A stretch of DNA of 39,881 nt from Bacteriovoracaceae bacterium (GTDB taxonomy: Bacteria; Bdellovibrionota; Bacteriovoracia; Bacteriovoracales; Bacteriovoracaceae). Positions 16,365-26,049 of the stretch are shown here, one piece after another. Below the pieces are notes generated by a model. That model saw nothing but the letters and a program-made list of their open reading frames with translations. It did no database searches and was not told the origin of the DNA. A program made the position numbers and the translations under genes. Numbering within the stretch: the stretch's first letter is position 1; every line of letters begins with the position of its first letter. The DNA lies in contig JAGLPP010000077.1 of assembly GCA_023137315.1 (NCBI GenBank), positions 1 to 39,881 of the forward strand, written 5' to 3'.

Positions 16365-17345
16365 ATGATTAAGATTCTTGTTCGAGCCCCGGCAAAAGAT
16401 GAAGAGCTTGTGTTGAGCTTTCCTTTTTTACATGCTCTGAATGAACAATATGGGGCGGAAAAGGTGAGTATAATACTCAATGAAGGGCAGAAAAATCTAT
16501 ATAAATTCCTCCCATTTCCGGTGGAAGTACATTATTTTCCTGCAGGACAAAACAGTCTGTCAGGGATTCATCATTTTTGCGTCAATAAGCTGGATATTTT
16601 TAATATCGATTATTATTTTGATCTGGAAAACTCGTTAAAGTCTGCATTTATGGGATTTGCCTTTCGGTCAAAGGAACGTATTGGTTATAAAAGAGGATTA
16701 AATCGTCTGTTTCTGACGAAAAAACTTGAAAATGAGGAGTTTCAGACCATTACTGAAAATGATGAAAGATACCTGAGGCTTTTGTCGCAATTTTCAGGGA
16801 AAGATTTTTCCAACCTTAAAGTTATTGGTGAAGAAACATCATTTGCAAGTCTGGAATCAAGGACTCATGTTCTTGTGTGTTTTGAAGATTTTTTAAAGTG
16901 TTCATTTAAAAGGGAGTTGACTGAATTTTTTAAAGGATTTGAGGAGCAAAAATTTGTATTTGCCTGTCAATGTGATGATGAATCAGGTGTGGAAAATCAA
17001 GTAGAAAAAGAATTTCAAAGTTTTATTTCCGAGATAGGTGGTAGCAACACTTATGATATTGAAAAATTTAAAAATTCAAGTCAGCTAATTCAATTAATGA
17101 CTTCTTCCAAGGTGATATTCACAAATATCGAATGGCAGGGGGAAATGGCATCATATTTTGCGATTGATGCGTTTGTTTTTTCGGACACAGATGCAATTAT
17201 GCCGGTGTGCAAATACTTCAAATCATCTCCAATGAGGATCGTTTTTAATGACAAGGATATTTCCCTGAATATGGAGGGAGGAACGAGAAAAATCGAGAAT
17301 ATTCAGTCACTGTTGGATTTTGTTCATCAATTTATAGTTATCTGA
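16365..17345 (+). CDS. Divergent glycosyltransferase family 9 (heptosyltransferase-like) protein
   Basis: The N-terminus (KILVRAPAKDEELVLSFPFLHALNEQYG) matches GT9 enzymes such as WaaC/WaaF, as does the FDLENSLKSAFMGFAFRSKERIGYKR block. These enzymes add heptose to the lipopolysaccharide core. The C-terminal donor-site motif normally reads GPDSGPMHLAAALG.P. Here the matching stretch is TNIEWQGEMASYFAIDAF, lacking the Asp/Ser and His. So it may be inactive or use another donor. AAGGTG lies about ten bases before ATG 16365. Single gene, divergent from the lyase and convergent with the acyltransferase, whose stop lies 14 bases away. Confidence 0.68.
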   Translation: MIKILVRAPAKDEELVLSFPFLHALNEQYGAEKVSIILNEGQKNLYKFLPFPVEVHYFPAGQNSLSGIHHFCVNKLDIFNIDYYFDLENSLKSAFMGFAFRSKERIGYKRGLNRLFLTKKLENEEFQTITENDERYLRLLSQFSGKDFSNLKVIGEETSFASLESRTHVLVCFEDFLKCSFKRELTEFFKGFEEQKFVFACQCDDESGVENQVEKEFQSFISEIGGSNTYDIEKFKNSSQLIQLMTSSKVIFTNIEWQGEMASYFAIDAFVFSDTDAIMPVCKYFKSSPMRIVFNDKDISLNMEGGTRKIENIQSLLDFVHQFIVI

Positions 17346-17358
17346 CGATTGAGAAAGT

Positions 17359-17982
17359 TCAAGTGGGTGGCAATTTGATTGAATTTATTTCTTTCGATAG
17401 CTCTTCTCTGGAATAAAATCCTGGTTTTCCGCATACAATAAATATTTTGCTGAAAGGAAGTGGGAGACGCGGTTTGTTCCATGCCTTTTTAAACATGAAG
17501 TACTTTTCAGGAAAGGCCCGAAGGGGATATATTTGTCGTTGTGACTTTTCTGAGAGTTTTATTACTCCCTCCTTTGCTTCGAATATTGGACCACGCGGTC
17601 CGTCAACTGCAATGGCAAAACTTGCTCCACGTTTCAATTTTTTGAGTGCTTCGATGAAGACTGCAATGCTTCTTCTGGAAGAAGAACCTGATATAACCTT
17701 GTATCCAAAAATTCGAAGAGCAGTTGCCAGAATCCTTCCATCTTTTGAGAGTGATACCATAATCATAATTTTCTTGAATGCGAAGTATGGAATTGCGGCG
17801 AGATCATCCTGATGCCAAAAAGCAATGAGTATCCCACTTCCAGGGAGATCCCCCTTTTTTTTCATGTCATTTATAATGTCTGGATGAAGGAAAACCCTGT
17901 AGCGAAAAGTAAACGAATACACCATGTAAATGATTGCGGCCATAAAACCAATAATGTGTTCTTTTGTGATTTTAAACATCAT
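17359..17982 (-). CDS. DUF374-type lysophospholipid acyltransferase
   Basis: A member of the PlsC/LPLAT superfamily, probably acylating a lipid intermediate such as a lipid A precursor or lysophospholipid. The family pattern is complete. It has FWHQDD (His57), SLSKDGRILA, then the phosphate-binding ISGSSSRRS and VDGPRGPIFEAKEGVIKLS. An N-terminal hydrophobic segment (residues 9-26) anchors it. The length of 207 is usual. Its ATG overlaps the valS stop (ATGA), so it is translated with valS; a second ATG at 17979 is equally possible. Substrate unknown. Confidence 0.85.
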   Translation of the reverse strand: MMFKITKEHIIGFMAAIIYMVYSFTFRYRVFLHPDIINDMKKKGDLPGSGILIAFWHQDDLAAIPYFAFKKIMIMVSLSKDGRILATALRIFGYKVISGSSSRRSIAVFIEALKKLKRGASFAIAVDGPRGPIFEAKEGVIKLSEKSQRQIYPLRAFPEKYFMFKKAWNKPRLPLPFSKIFIVCGKPGFYSREELSKEINSIKLPPT

Positions 17983-20651
17983 TTAAAGCTTTTTACATTT
18001 TCCTCGAGTGAAATAATTTTTTGTTTTAGATCGGACACTTTTTTCTTTACGCCTTCAATAACATCTTTTGGTGCATTTTCTGCAAATTTTTTGTTTTTAA
18101 GTTTTTTGTCATTTTGATTAAATTCTTTTTTTGTTTTCTCCAGATTTTTTTCAAGACGTTTAATATGTTCGTTAATATCAACGACTCCCTCAAGTGGCAT
18201 GAATATTTCGGTATTGGTTGTTGCGGACATTATTGATTTTGGAGGACGGACTCCGTTTTTGTTCGCAGTAACAATGGTTTTGACTCTTGCCAGTTCGTGG
18301 AAATAAACCTTGTTTTTTTCAAAATATTTAAGAAGTTCCTTGTCACCAGAGAAGAGTTCTATTGAAATTTCATCCTTGGGTTTTATATTGAGGGCAGATC
18401 GCATGTTTCTTATAAGTGTGATTGTTTCGATAAAGTGATTCATGTCACTTTGATCCTTGTCAAAAACAAGTTTTTCGTCAAATTCAGGATATTCCTGTGC
18501 GATTAACAGGTCTTCACCGTCATTTTTCAGATATTGCCAAAATTCCTCGGTAACGAAAGGGGATATGGGGTGAAGGAGCGCGACTATTTCCCTGAAACAA
18601 TATTTTAATACACTTGTTCTTTGTATTTTGCTTTTTTCGTTATCACCGTAAAGAACATTCTTGGAAAGTTCAATAAACCACGAACAATATTTATCGTAGA
18701 CAAATTGATAGATGGCATTACATGCATCATCAAAACGAAATTCCTCAATTGATTCATTCATTTTCAGAGTGACGCTGTTTAGTTCACCAAGAATCCATTT
18801 TTCATGATTATCCAGTGTTTGAATATCAGGTAGTTTGGATTTTGTGTTGGAAATAAACGGATGTATGAACCTGAAAGCATTCCATATCTTGTTCATAAAG
18901 TTTCTATATCCACTGATTCTTTCGGGATCAAGATTAAGCCCGCGGTTATATCCGGAACCTGCGGCAAGAGCGAAACGAAAAGCATCGGAGCCATATTTGT
19001 CAATCATATCGATTGGATCAATTCCGTTTCCAAGTGATTTACTCATCTTGCGACCAAGTTTGTCCCTGACTATGGCGTGTATGTAAATTTTTTCAAATGG
19101 AATTTCACCAAGTACCTTCAAGGTCATCATCATCATTCTTGCCACCCAGAAAAAGATGATGTCGTAGCCTGTTACCAGCGTGGAGGTTGGGAAAAAATCA
19201 TTGAAGCTCTTTTCTTTCATTCTTTTCTTGTCCGGCCATCCAAGGGTTGAAAATGCCCAAAGTCCGGAACTAAACCATGTATCCAAAACATCGGGATCCT
19301 GGCTGAAGTGTTTGCTGTCACATTTCGTACAGCATTCGGGTTTATGTTCAGCGGCCCACTTGTTTTCACATTGCTTGCAATAATAGACAGGTATTTGGTG
19401 TCCCCACCAAAGTTGTCTGGAAATACACCAGTTTCGTGGTTCTCTCAGCCATGAAAAATATGTGTTTTCCCACCCCTTTGGATAAAATCGTGTTTTGTTA
19501 TCTTCAATGGCCTTGACCGCGGTTGATGCCATTTCTTGAACGTTCAGGAACCATTGTTTTGAAACAATCGGTTCGATGGGGACATGAGAGCGTTGCCCGT
19601 GACCTACCTGATGGATGTGATCGTGTTGCTTGATGAATAATCCAAGTTCCTTTAATTTTTCAACAATCAATTTCCTGGCCTTTTTGCAACTCATTGACTT
19701 CCATTCAAGTCCGTATTCATTCAGTGTGCCATCAGAATTGAGAATATTTATAGTTTCAAGCTTGTGGCGCTTTCCTATTTCAAAGTCGTTGAAGTCGTGT
19801 CCAGGTGTGACTTTCAGACAACCTGTACCAAGTTCCATATCAACATGTTCGTCACCGATTATTGGAATCTCACGATTACAAAGTGGTACGATGGCCGTTT
19901 TTCCAATAAGATGTTTAAAACGGTCATCGTTTGGATTGACGGCCACAGCAGTATCGCCGAGCATTGTTTCCGGTCTTGTCGTGGCGATTTCAAGTTTTGT
20001 GTCATGGTCCTTTACGGAATAGAGAACATGGTAAAATGCCCCCTTGACTTCCTTATGTTCGACTTCAGCATCAGAAATTGCAGATTGAAGCAACGGGTCC
20101 CAGTTGACAATATAGTTTGATTGATAAATCAGTCCCTCATTATATAAATCGCAAAAAACCTTGTTAACTGCTTCATGTGGGCCCTGGTCCATTGTAAAAA
20201 CAAAATAATCCCAGTCACAGCTAACACCAATGTGACGTGCCTGTTTTGTGATAAAATCACCATATTCATCTTTCCATTTCCAGATACGTTCTAAAAATTC
20301 TTCACGTGTCATGTCTTTACGACTTTTTCCCTCATCCTCTAGTATTTTTTTTTCCACGACGGACTGGGTGGCAATACCGGCGTGATCCATGCTTGGAAGA
20401 TACAGGGTTTTAAATCCTTTCATTCTTTTAAAACGGATGATGGTATCCTGCGTGGTCATATCAAGGGCATGTCCTGCATGTAGTTTTCCAGTTACATTCG
20501 GTGGAGGCATGATTATGCAGTAGGATTTTTTTTGTTTTCCCATTTTGGGAGCGAAGTATTTGTTATCTTCCCAATGGTTATACCACTTGGATTCAAATTG
20601 TTTTGGATCAAGTGTTTTGGAGAGTTCGTTGTTTTCTGTCTCAAATTTCAT
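17979..20651 (-). CDS. valS: Valyl-tRNA synthetase
   Basis: Class I synthetase that charges tRNA-Val and edits threonine. PPPNVTGKLHAGHAL holds the HIGH-equivalent at residues 58-61, and KMSKS is at 535-539. The editing (CP1) domain contains ATTRPETMLGDTAVAVNP. A cysteine-rich knuckle (CKQC...CCTKC) is a likely zinc site. The tRNA-binding C-terminus ends in a Lys/Glu coiled coil (about 825-890). The length of 890 is normal. Its ATG overlaps the end of hisS by 11 bases. Confidence 0.98.
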   Translation of the reverse strand: MKFETENNELSKTLDPKQFESKWYNHWEDNKYFAPKMGKQKKSYCIIMPPPNVTGKLHAGHALDMTTQDTIIRFKRMKGFKTLYLPSMDHAGIATQSVVEKKILEDEGKSRKDMTREEFLERIWKWKDEYGDFITKQARHIGVSCDWDYFVFTMDQGPHEAVNKVFCDLYNEGLIYQSNYIVNWDPLLQSAISDAEVEHKEVKGAFYHVLYSVKDHDTKLEIATTRPETMLGDTAVAVNPNDDRFKHLIGKTAIVPLCNREIPIIGDEHVDMELGTGCLKVTPGHDFNDFEIGKRHKLETINILNSDGTLNEYGLEWKSMSCKKARKLIVEKLKELGLFIKQHDHIHQVGHGQRSHVPIEPIVSKQWFLNVQEMASTAVKAIEDNKTRFYPKGWENTYFSWLREPRNWCISRQLWWGHQIPVYYCKQCENKWAAEHKPECCTKCDSKHFSQDPDVLDTWFSSGLWAFSTLGWPDKKRMKEKSFNDFFPTSTLVTGYDIIFFWVARMMMMTLKVLGEIPFEKIYIHAIVRDKLGRKMSKSLGNGIDPIDMIDKYGSDAFRFALAAGSGYNRGLNLDPERISGYRNFMNKIWNAFRFIHPFISNTKSKLPDIQTLDNHEKWILGELNSVTLKMNESIEEFRFDDACNAIYQFVYDKYCSWFIELSKNVLYGDNEKSKIQRTSVLKYCFREIVALLHPISPFVTEEFWQYLKNDGEDLLIAQEYPEFDEKLVFDKDQSDMNHFIETITLIRNMRSALNIKPKDEISIELFSGDKELLKYFEKNKVYFHELARVKTIVTANKNGVRPPKSIMSATTNTEIFMPLEGVVDINEHIKRLEKNLEKTKKEFNQNDKKLKNKKFAENAPKDVIEGVKKKVSDLKQKIISLEENVKSFK

Positions 20652-21954
20652 GTATTACCTTCACAATTTCATCAATTTCATCGATGCAGATGTCATATTG
20701 TTTTTTTGTTTTCATATTTTTGATTTGTACACGATTGGTGGACAACTCCTTGCTGCCGATCATTCCGACAAAACCGGCACCTTTCTTTTCGGCAAGTGGA
20801 AATATTTTTTTTAATTTTAGAGACTCAAGATGAGTGATAACACGCATGTTTTTTCTTCTTAATTCTGTTGCGAGATTCATGCATACGGACACGGCATTTT
20901 CATCCTGAAAGGTTAGAAGAAGGTCATTGCATGGTTTGGTGAAGTCCGGTAAAAGCTGATGGGTTTTGAGAAAATCGGTAAGAGTGACATCACCAAGACC
21001 GAATCCAACACCGGGTACGGATGGTTCATTGAAGATTGTTAGAAGATCAGCGTAGGAACCACCTCCGCAGATTGCCCTTCTGTTCTCCGGATGTTTGTCG
21101 AAAATTTCAAAGACAATGCCCGTATAATAATCGAGCCCTCTGACAATGGTTGGGTCATAGTGTAAAAAATTTTTCAAGTTTGAGTTGTTTACCAAATTTA
21201 GAAAATCGTACAGGTCTTTTACGCAATCCGCCTGTCCTTCATCTTCAAAAAAGGAAAGAACATCCTCAAAACTTGAGAAGGCCAGATATTTGTGTAGTTT
21301 TTCCTTTGCCTCCTCGGAGATTCCTGTAGCATCAATCATTTCCTTCAGGTCTTTTGGACTTACTTTTTTGCTTTTATCAACAATTTTGTAAAGCTTGTGG
21401 ACTTTTTTATCATCAAGGCCCATTATTTTTTTGAAGATGGTTTCCACAATGGTGCGATCATTAATTAAAATTTCAAACATTTTGTTTGTGGCACCAAGCT
21501 CTTCCATCAGGGCAACAGCAATTTGAAGTATTTCAAATTCACCTTGTCTTTTAGGTGCCCCGAAAATATCAACATTGAACTGCCAATGTTCCCGGAGTCT
21601 GCCTTTTTGTGGCTTTTCATACCTCATAAGGTTTGGAATGGAATAGAAACGAATTGGTTTTGGGGTTTCACGGTGAATCTGTGCTATCATGCGTGCAAGT
21701 GTCGGGGTCATTTCCGGTCTGATGGCAACAAAACGATCACCCCTGTCGGTAAAGGAATAAATTTGTTCATTAATGAGTTCTTCTCCGGATTTTGCCTTGT
21801 ATAGCTCAACCTCTTCCAAGAGCGGGCCATCATAAGGTTCATATCCGAATAATTCGGCTGTCTTGCTCATGTGTGAGAAAATATATTTTCTTAATCTTTC
21901 CTGAACAGGGAAAAAATCTCTTGTACCCTTATATGGTCTTTTACTAAGCGACAT
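20641..21954 (-). CDS. hisS: Histidyl-tRNA synthetase
   Basis: Class II synthetase that charges tRNA-His. Motif 2 is RYEKPQKGRLREHWQFN. The histidine-specific loops are VRGLDYYTGIVFEIF and CGGGSYADLL. A C-terminal anticodon-binding domain follows. The length of 437 is normal. TAGGAT lies upstream of the ATG, 47 bases after the exported-protein gene. No convincing promoter was found in that gap, so hisS and valS may be read through from the three upstream genes or from a weak local promoter. Confidence 0.98.
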   Translation of the reverse strand: MSLSKRPYKGTRDFFPVQERLRKYIFSHMSKTAELFGYEPYDGPLLEEVELYKAKSGEELINEQIYSFTDRGDRFVAIRPEMTPTLARMIAQIHRETPKPIRFYSIPNLMRYEKPQKGRLREHWQFNVDIFGAPKRQGEFEILQIAVALMEELGATNKMFEILINDRTIVETIFKKIMGLDDKKVHKLYKIVDKSKKVSPKDLKEMIDATGISEEAKEKLHKYLAFSSFEDVLSFFEDEGQADCVKDLYDFLNLVNNSNLKNFLHYDPTIVRGLDYYTGIVFEIFDKHPENRRAICGGGSYADLLTIFNEPSVPGVGFGLGDVTLTDFLKTHQLLPDFTKPCNDLLLTFQDENAVSVCMNLATELRRKNMRVITHLESLKLKKIFPLAEKKGAGFVGMIGSKELSTNRVQIKNMKTKKQYDICIDEIDEIVKVIHEI

Positions 21955-22001
21955 TGTTCTTAATCCTATTTAAGTGTTAATAAGTCATCCTATATCATGC
22001 G

Positions 22002-22955
22002 TTATTCGATATCAATATTCCAGTCGTTGACAGGTACAGGCAGCGTTTTTGGATAAATATACGATGGGTCGGGGGTTGGGATAATATCAGGAATTGGAGC
22101 TCTTTCTTTCGGTTCATCCTTTGGTGTCCATTTAAGTAAATTGTTTTTGGACCTGGTTTCTCTGACATCCAGCTTTTCCAGATCGAGAATAGTATATATT
22201 TTTTTGATGGTATCCTCTTCTGTTTGGCCCTTTGTTTTGTGCACGGCAAAAAAGTAAAATTGCCCAGGTCTTTTTTCAGAGACTTTCTTATTTCTTAATT
22301 GCGAAAATGCAGAACAATATATTTTCAAACGATTCAGTGTTTCAAACATGATTGGAAATAACAGGTCTTCAAGCTCATCCGGTTCTTTGGAAACAAAGAT
22401 ATGTGCCCAGGGCAGTATCAGCTTAAATCGGCTTTTAAGCTGTAAAAAATTTTTATTAAAATTTATTTTTCCATCCTTCAGGTATTTTAGAATGTTTTTA
22501 TAAAGTTTGTGATTAATAAGTTCATGTAAATCACTTTTTAGGATTTCGGCCATCCAGAGTGAGTATGGAGTAAGCTTTTCCCTGTTGTTTTGAATGTATT
22601 TATCAAGTTTTTCCAGAATAATCTTTTCGTAATGGCTTTTTCTTAAATTCAGTTGTGGTTTTTTCTTCATTAATAATTTATAAATTTCAGTTTTAAAAAG
22701 AAACATAAGTTCCAATCTGTCCATATTTCTTGAACAATTATCAAGAATAATGATTGATTTCTCAAAGTCGGCATATTGATTTTTATCAAGCACATTCTTT
22801 TGCATTGAGGTGACGAGATATTGGAACTCAAGTGGGTAGTACGATTTGGGCGTGTATATAATGTCTGCCCCAAACGTCGAATTCATTAAAATATAAAAAA
22901 TAATAATGTTAGCCACAATCGTTAAATACTGTTTTTTCGTGTATTTCCTGCTCAA
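22002..22955 (-). CDS. Exported protein of unknown function (third gene of exported trio)
   Basis: 317 residues with a basic start (MSRKYTKKQ), a hydrophobic stretch and a likely cleavage site after STFGA, hence a periplasmic or surface protein. The body is rich in Lys, Leu and Ile and mostly helical by eye. The tail is Pro-rich with two similar PIPDIIPTPDP / PKTLPVPVND segments. I do not recognise a family. It overlaps the upstream gene by four bases (ATGA) and ends 47 bases before hisS, so it is translated together with its upstream partner. Confidence 0.75.
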   Translation of the reverse strand: MSRKYTKKQYLTIVANIIIFYILMNSTFGADIIYTPKSYYPLEFQYLVTSMQKNVLDKNQYADFEKSIIILDNCSRNMDRLELMFLFKTEIYKLLMKKKPQLNLRKSHYEKIILEKLDKYIQNNREKLTPYSLWMAEILKSDLHELINHKLYKNILKYLKDGKINFNKNFLQLKSRFKLILPWAHIFVSKEPDELEDLLFPIMFETLNRLKIYCSAFSQLRNKKVSEKRPGQFYFFAVHKTKGQTEEDTIKKIYTILDLEKLDVRETRSKNNLLKWTPKDEPKERAPIPDIIPTPDPSYIYPKTLPVPVNDWNIDIE

Positions 22956-24022
22956 AATGTACTGCCTGGAATTTTATCATTTTCCATATTATTTTTTCCA
23001 ATTACCAGATAATATTTTCCTCTGAACGGACAAATTAATCTGCCATCAATATTGATTACCTGTGATGCATATTTAAGATCCGTTAATATTGAAATTTTAC
23101 CTGATACGGGTTCAATCGATACAATTTCATTATTTATTTTTCCAGAGGATGTTTTCAGGGATTTTACAAAATATAGATTGTTGTCTGCCATTGAGCAGAT
23201 GATATTTCCGATATCGTTCAGGTCGGAATGATATATTTTGCGGGAATTTTTCATAGTGATATTTGTGATTTTATCAATGACCTGTATGGTGCTGCTTTGG
23301 TTCCTCTTCCCAATGCCAAAATGACCAACGTATAATTTATTATTGTCCAGACAAAGTTCAATCTTTGCCATATGAGTTTTTCCCTTGAGGATTAGATCAA
23401 ATTTTTTGTTATTTATGGAAAAGCGCATAATCCCAGGCAGGCCCTTTTCGTCCAAATCCGTATATATAACGGTTTTATTATCAGGCATGACAACACTTGG
23501 AACAAAATAATGATTTATTTTGTTTGCAAGGGATATTTCGAATTGCAGTTCCTTATGGCCCAGATTCTGAAAATGTATTTTTCTGTTGTAAGGGTTGAAA
23601 TATGAAATCCAGGAATCATTCAGATGCAGGGTTGGGTTTGTTCCCATGCCAAGTAATTCAGCTTCATTTTTTCCAAATTCGACCTGGTAAAGTTTATTAA
23701 GTTGTCTGATATTGTAATAATAATGATAGTCCCCGGAAACGGAGATGATGATTTTTTTTCGCCACTTTGATCCATAAACCTTGTATTGTGTTAATTTTTG
23801 TCCCTTGAGAACACTACGGATATTGTAATTTGAAGAGAGAATCAAGTCACCTGAAGATCGTTGGTAATAAGTATATTTTCCGTCGGAGGAAATAAAGCGA
23901 ATGTTATGAATATCCTGTTTTGTAGCCAGTATTGGTAACTTGCTTTTGGCAAAGGTAAATTTGGAAAGTAACAGGCAGATTAATAATATTAAAAAACGAA
24001 TTATATTATTTTCTGATTCCAT
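22952..24022 (-). CDS. Exported beta-propeller-like (TolB/DPP-IV-like) protein
   Basis: 356 residues with a signal peptide ending FTFAKS. The mature part is built of repeated blade-like segments such as SSDGKYTYYQRSSGDLILSS and MPDNKTVIYTDLDEKGLPGI. They follow the pattern of TolB or dipeptidyl-peptidase-type propellers. No catalytic serine-protease motif is visible, so it is more likely a binding scaffold. Its start overlaps the preceding gene by 17 bases and its end overlaps the next by four. The propeller call is from repeat pattern only. Confidence 0.7.
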   Translation of the reverse strand: MESENNIIRFLILLICLLLSKFTFAKSKLPILATKQDIHNIRFISSDGKYTYYQRSSGDLILSSNYNIRSVLKGQKLTQYKVYGSKWRKKIIISVSGDYHYYYNIRQLNKLYQVEFGKNEAELLGMGTNPTLHLNDSWISYFNPYNRKIHFQNLGHKELQFEISLANKINHYFVPSVVMPDNKTVIYTDLDEKGLPGIMRFSINNKKFDLILKGKTHMAKIELCLDNNKLYVGHFGIGKRNQSSTIQVIDKITNITMKNSRKIYHSDLNDIGNIICSMADNNLYFVKSLKTSSGKINNEIVSIEPVSGKISILTDLKYASQVINIDGRLICPFRGKYYLVIGKNNMENDKIPGSTF

Positions 24023-25958
24023 ATAGCATCCATGTATTGAGTGGGTGAATCCTCTGAAAACCGGTTATTGCAGCAAAAATTTTATTCCACATGATTAATC
24101 TTGGTGTATGCACGTCATCCATTGGTGTTCGAACGGATAGTAGTAATTCATTTGTGTTATCGAAAACCCCGTCGATAATAAAGGGGGTTGGAGAACAGTC
24201 ACTGAGAGTATGTGAACGAAAAAATCGTGGCAAAAGATTCTCGGCGCATCCCACCCCGTGAATAATTGCGTTTGGATTATTTTTCAGGAAATTTGTCAGT
24301 ATGGTCAAATTTGGTATCCGATTGCTTTTTAGTGCGAATTTTTGACGGATAATATGATCCATCGAATTTTTTTCATGCATATACGAATTGGGAAAATACT
24401 CGAAACGTAACTTTCCCTCGTATTTAATTCCGGTAATTATTTTTCCACGGAAATAGATATTTTTTGGACAGTTAAAACCGGTACATTTCATTTTGTCCAC
24501 GACGATAAAGCATCCGTTTTTATATTGAAGAAGGAATGGATTATATTGTGTTTTGTCTATGATTTTACAATCTTCCTTGTAACTGGAACCTTTTATTCGA
24601 TTCAGGATTTTTGCCATTACTTTTTGCTCTGCCAGACTACTGGATGGATGCTGGCCCGGGATGTATGATTCGCACTTGTTTTTGTTGTCAACCGGATTTA
24701 TGTAGCATATTTTTAAAGGCCAGATGAGATTGTTGGTGGCACTGATGACAACGTTGGCAAAATCCTCCATGGTTTCATAAACACATGCTGAAGGATTGGT
24801 TGATTTTTTATCATCGCTGAAATGTTCCAGTATCCTGTTAATATTTACAATATTTTCATAATCAATTCTTCCAGGACAGTCTTGATATGAAGTTTTTAGA
24901 CGTGAAACAGAAAGGGCCTTCTCCATGGTCTTACAATCCGGCTTTGGGAAAAACGATGGATATTGTGTAATACCGAGTGTCGTACATCTGTTAATATCGT
25001 CATTCATGAGTTTGATACATTGACGTAATTTGTTTGTGTCAAGCTTGTTGTTCCTCAGTAACAATTTACATCTGTGTTGCATATAATAAAGGGGCTTTTC
25101 TCCACGTACAATTTCCTCCCAGAAACCGGGACTTAAATATGTGTTACAGAATTTATCAGGTGATTCAATATGTCTGCACAGATTTTCCATATATGTTTGT
25201 TGGAACAATGGAATTTGTTTTTCATAACGTCTTCCTGACGAAGTTATCGCTCTTTGCAGCGCACTGAGGGTTGTTTGATAATTCCTGTTCCTCTTTATTT
25301 TTTCACGAATTTTTCGACTCAGGGAAATGCTTTCAGGGAATTTACAGATATATGGCAAATAAAGGTGGGTTTTCCATTCATCGAAAATTTTCTGACATTC
25401 ATTGCGATTTTTTGGAATTTTAAATTTTATTGAATTTATTGTTTTGAGATAGTTTGTTGAATTAAAAATTGTTGAGACTGATTTATTTTTAAAACATCTG
25501 GTCTTGTAAATGTGCTCCAGAAGAATCTTTTTGGAGACAAGTACTGTTTTTTTTATCTTATTTTTCGTAATAATATCGATTAATACATCATTTATAAGAC
25601 CATTGGTCGTCTTAAGAAGATTGTTTTCCATTAGTGCATAAAAATTGCACAGACCATTATTTCCGGAAATCATGTTAATGTATTTTGAATCGGAGTTAAA
25701 AAGGATGGTTTTTATAAACGGAGTGGATATTGCAATTTCCTTTATTTCTTTCAGATCATTCCGTTTAATTCGGTATGCATTAGCTGATTTCATGGCCTTG
25801 GTGAAGTGTTCCCTGTTGATGTGGACAAAGTTATTTATTGATTCAAGTATACCGGGAGGGCCATCTTCAGGAGTTTTTTTGGTGTTCGCCAGGATGTTGT
25901 TTCCTGTAACGCAACTGATGAAAATCAAAAATTTCAGTGTCAAAAGGAACTTTGACAT
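24006..25958 (-). CDS. Large cysteine-rich exported protein of unknown function
   Basis: 650 residues with an N-terminal hydrophobic signal. It could be cut after NNILA by signal peptidase I, or be a lipoprotein at Cys16 (FISC, an imperfect lipobox). About 20 further cysteines are spread along the chain, often in short motifs such as CTGFNCPK, suggesting several disulfides in the periplasm or at the surface. I recognise no family. It is the first gene of the minus-strand run that continues through two more exported proteins into hisS-valS, so its promoter should lie in 25959-26049, where I see no strong one. Confidence 0.75.
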   Translation of the reverse strand: MSKFLLTLKFLIFISCVTGNNILANTKKTPEDGPPGILESINNFVHINREHFTKAMKSANAYRIKRNDLKEIKEIAISTPFIKTILFNSDSKYINMISGNNGLCNFYALMENNLLKTTNGLINDVLIDIITKNKIKKTVLVSKKILLEHIYKTRCFKNKSVSTIFNSTNYLKTINSIKFKIPKNRNECQKIFDEWKTHLYLPYICKFPESISLSRKIREKIKRNRNYQTTLSALQRAITSSGRRYEKQIPLFQQTYMENLCRHIESPDKFCNTYLSPGFWEEIVRGEKPLYYMQHRCKLLLRNNKLDTNKLRQCIKLMNDDINRCTTLGITQYPSFFPKPDCKTMEKALSVSRLKTSYQDCPGRIDYENIVNINRILEHFSDDKKSTNPSACVYETMEDFANVVISATNNLIWPLKICYINPVDNKNKCESYIPGQHPSSSLAEQKVMAKILNRIKGSSYKEDCKIIDKTQYNPFLLQYKNGCFIVVDKMKCTGFNCPKNIYFRGKIITGIKYEGKLRFEYFPNSYMHEKNSMDHIIRQKFALKSNRIPNLTILTNFLKNNPNAIIHGVGCAENLLPRFFRSHTLSDCSPTPFIIDGVFDNTNELLLSVRTPMDDVHTPRLIMWNKIFAAITGFQRIHPLNTWMLYGIRK

Positions 25959-26049
25959 AAAATTACACTCATTGGTTAAATTTACTCCATTATTACGTTA
26001 GTATATACCCTGGTATTTTGATAGGATAGGGGAATTCTGGGAAGTTGTT

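Noticed and set aside
17346-17358. Terminator between the convergent GT9-like and acyltransferase genes
   Set aside because: The gap is 13 bases and holds no inverted repeat or T tract.
25959-26049. Divergent promoters for the exported trio and the membrane protein
   Set aside because: The region is AT-rich with -10-like words, but no -35/-10 pair with 16-18 base spacing was convincing.
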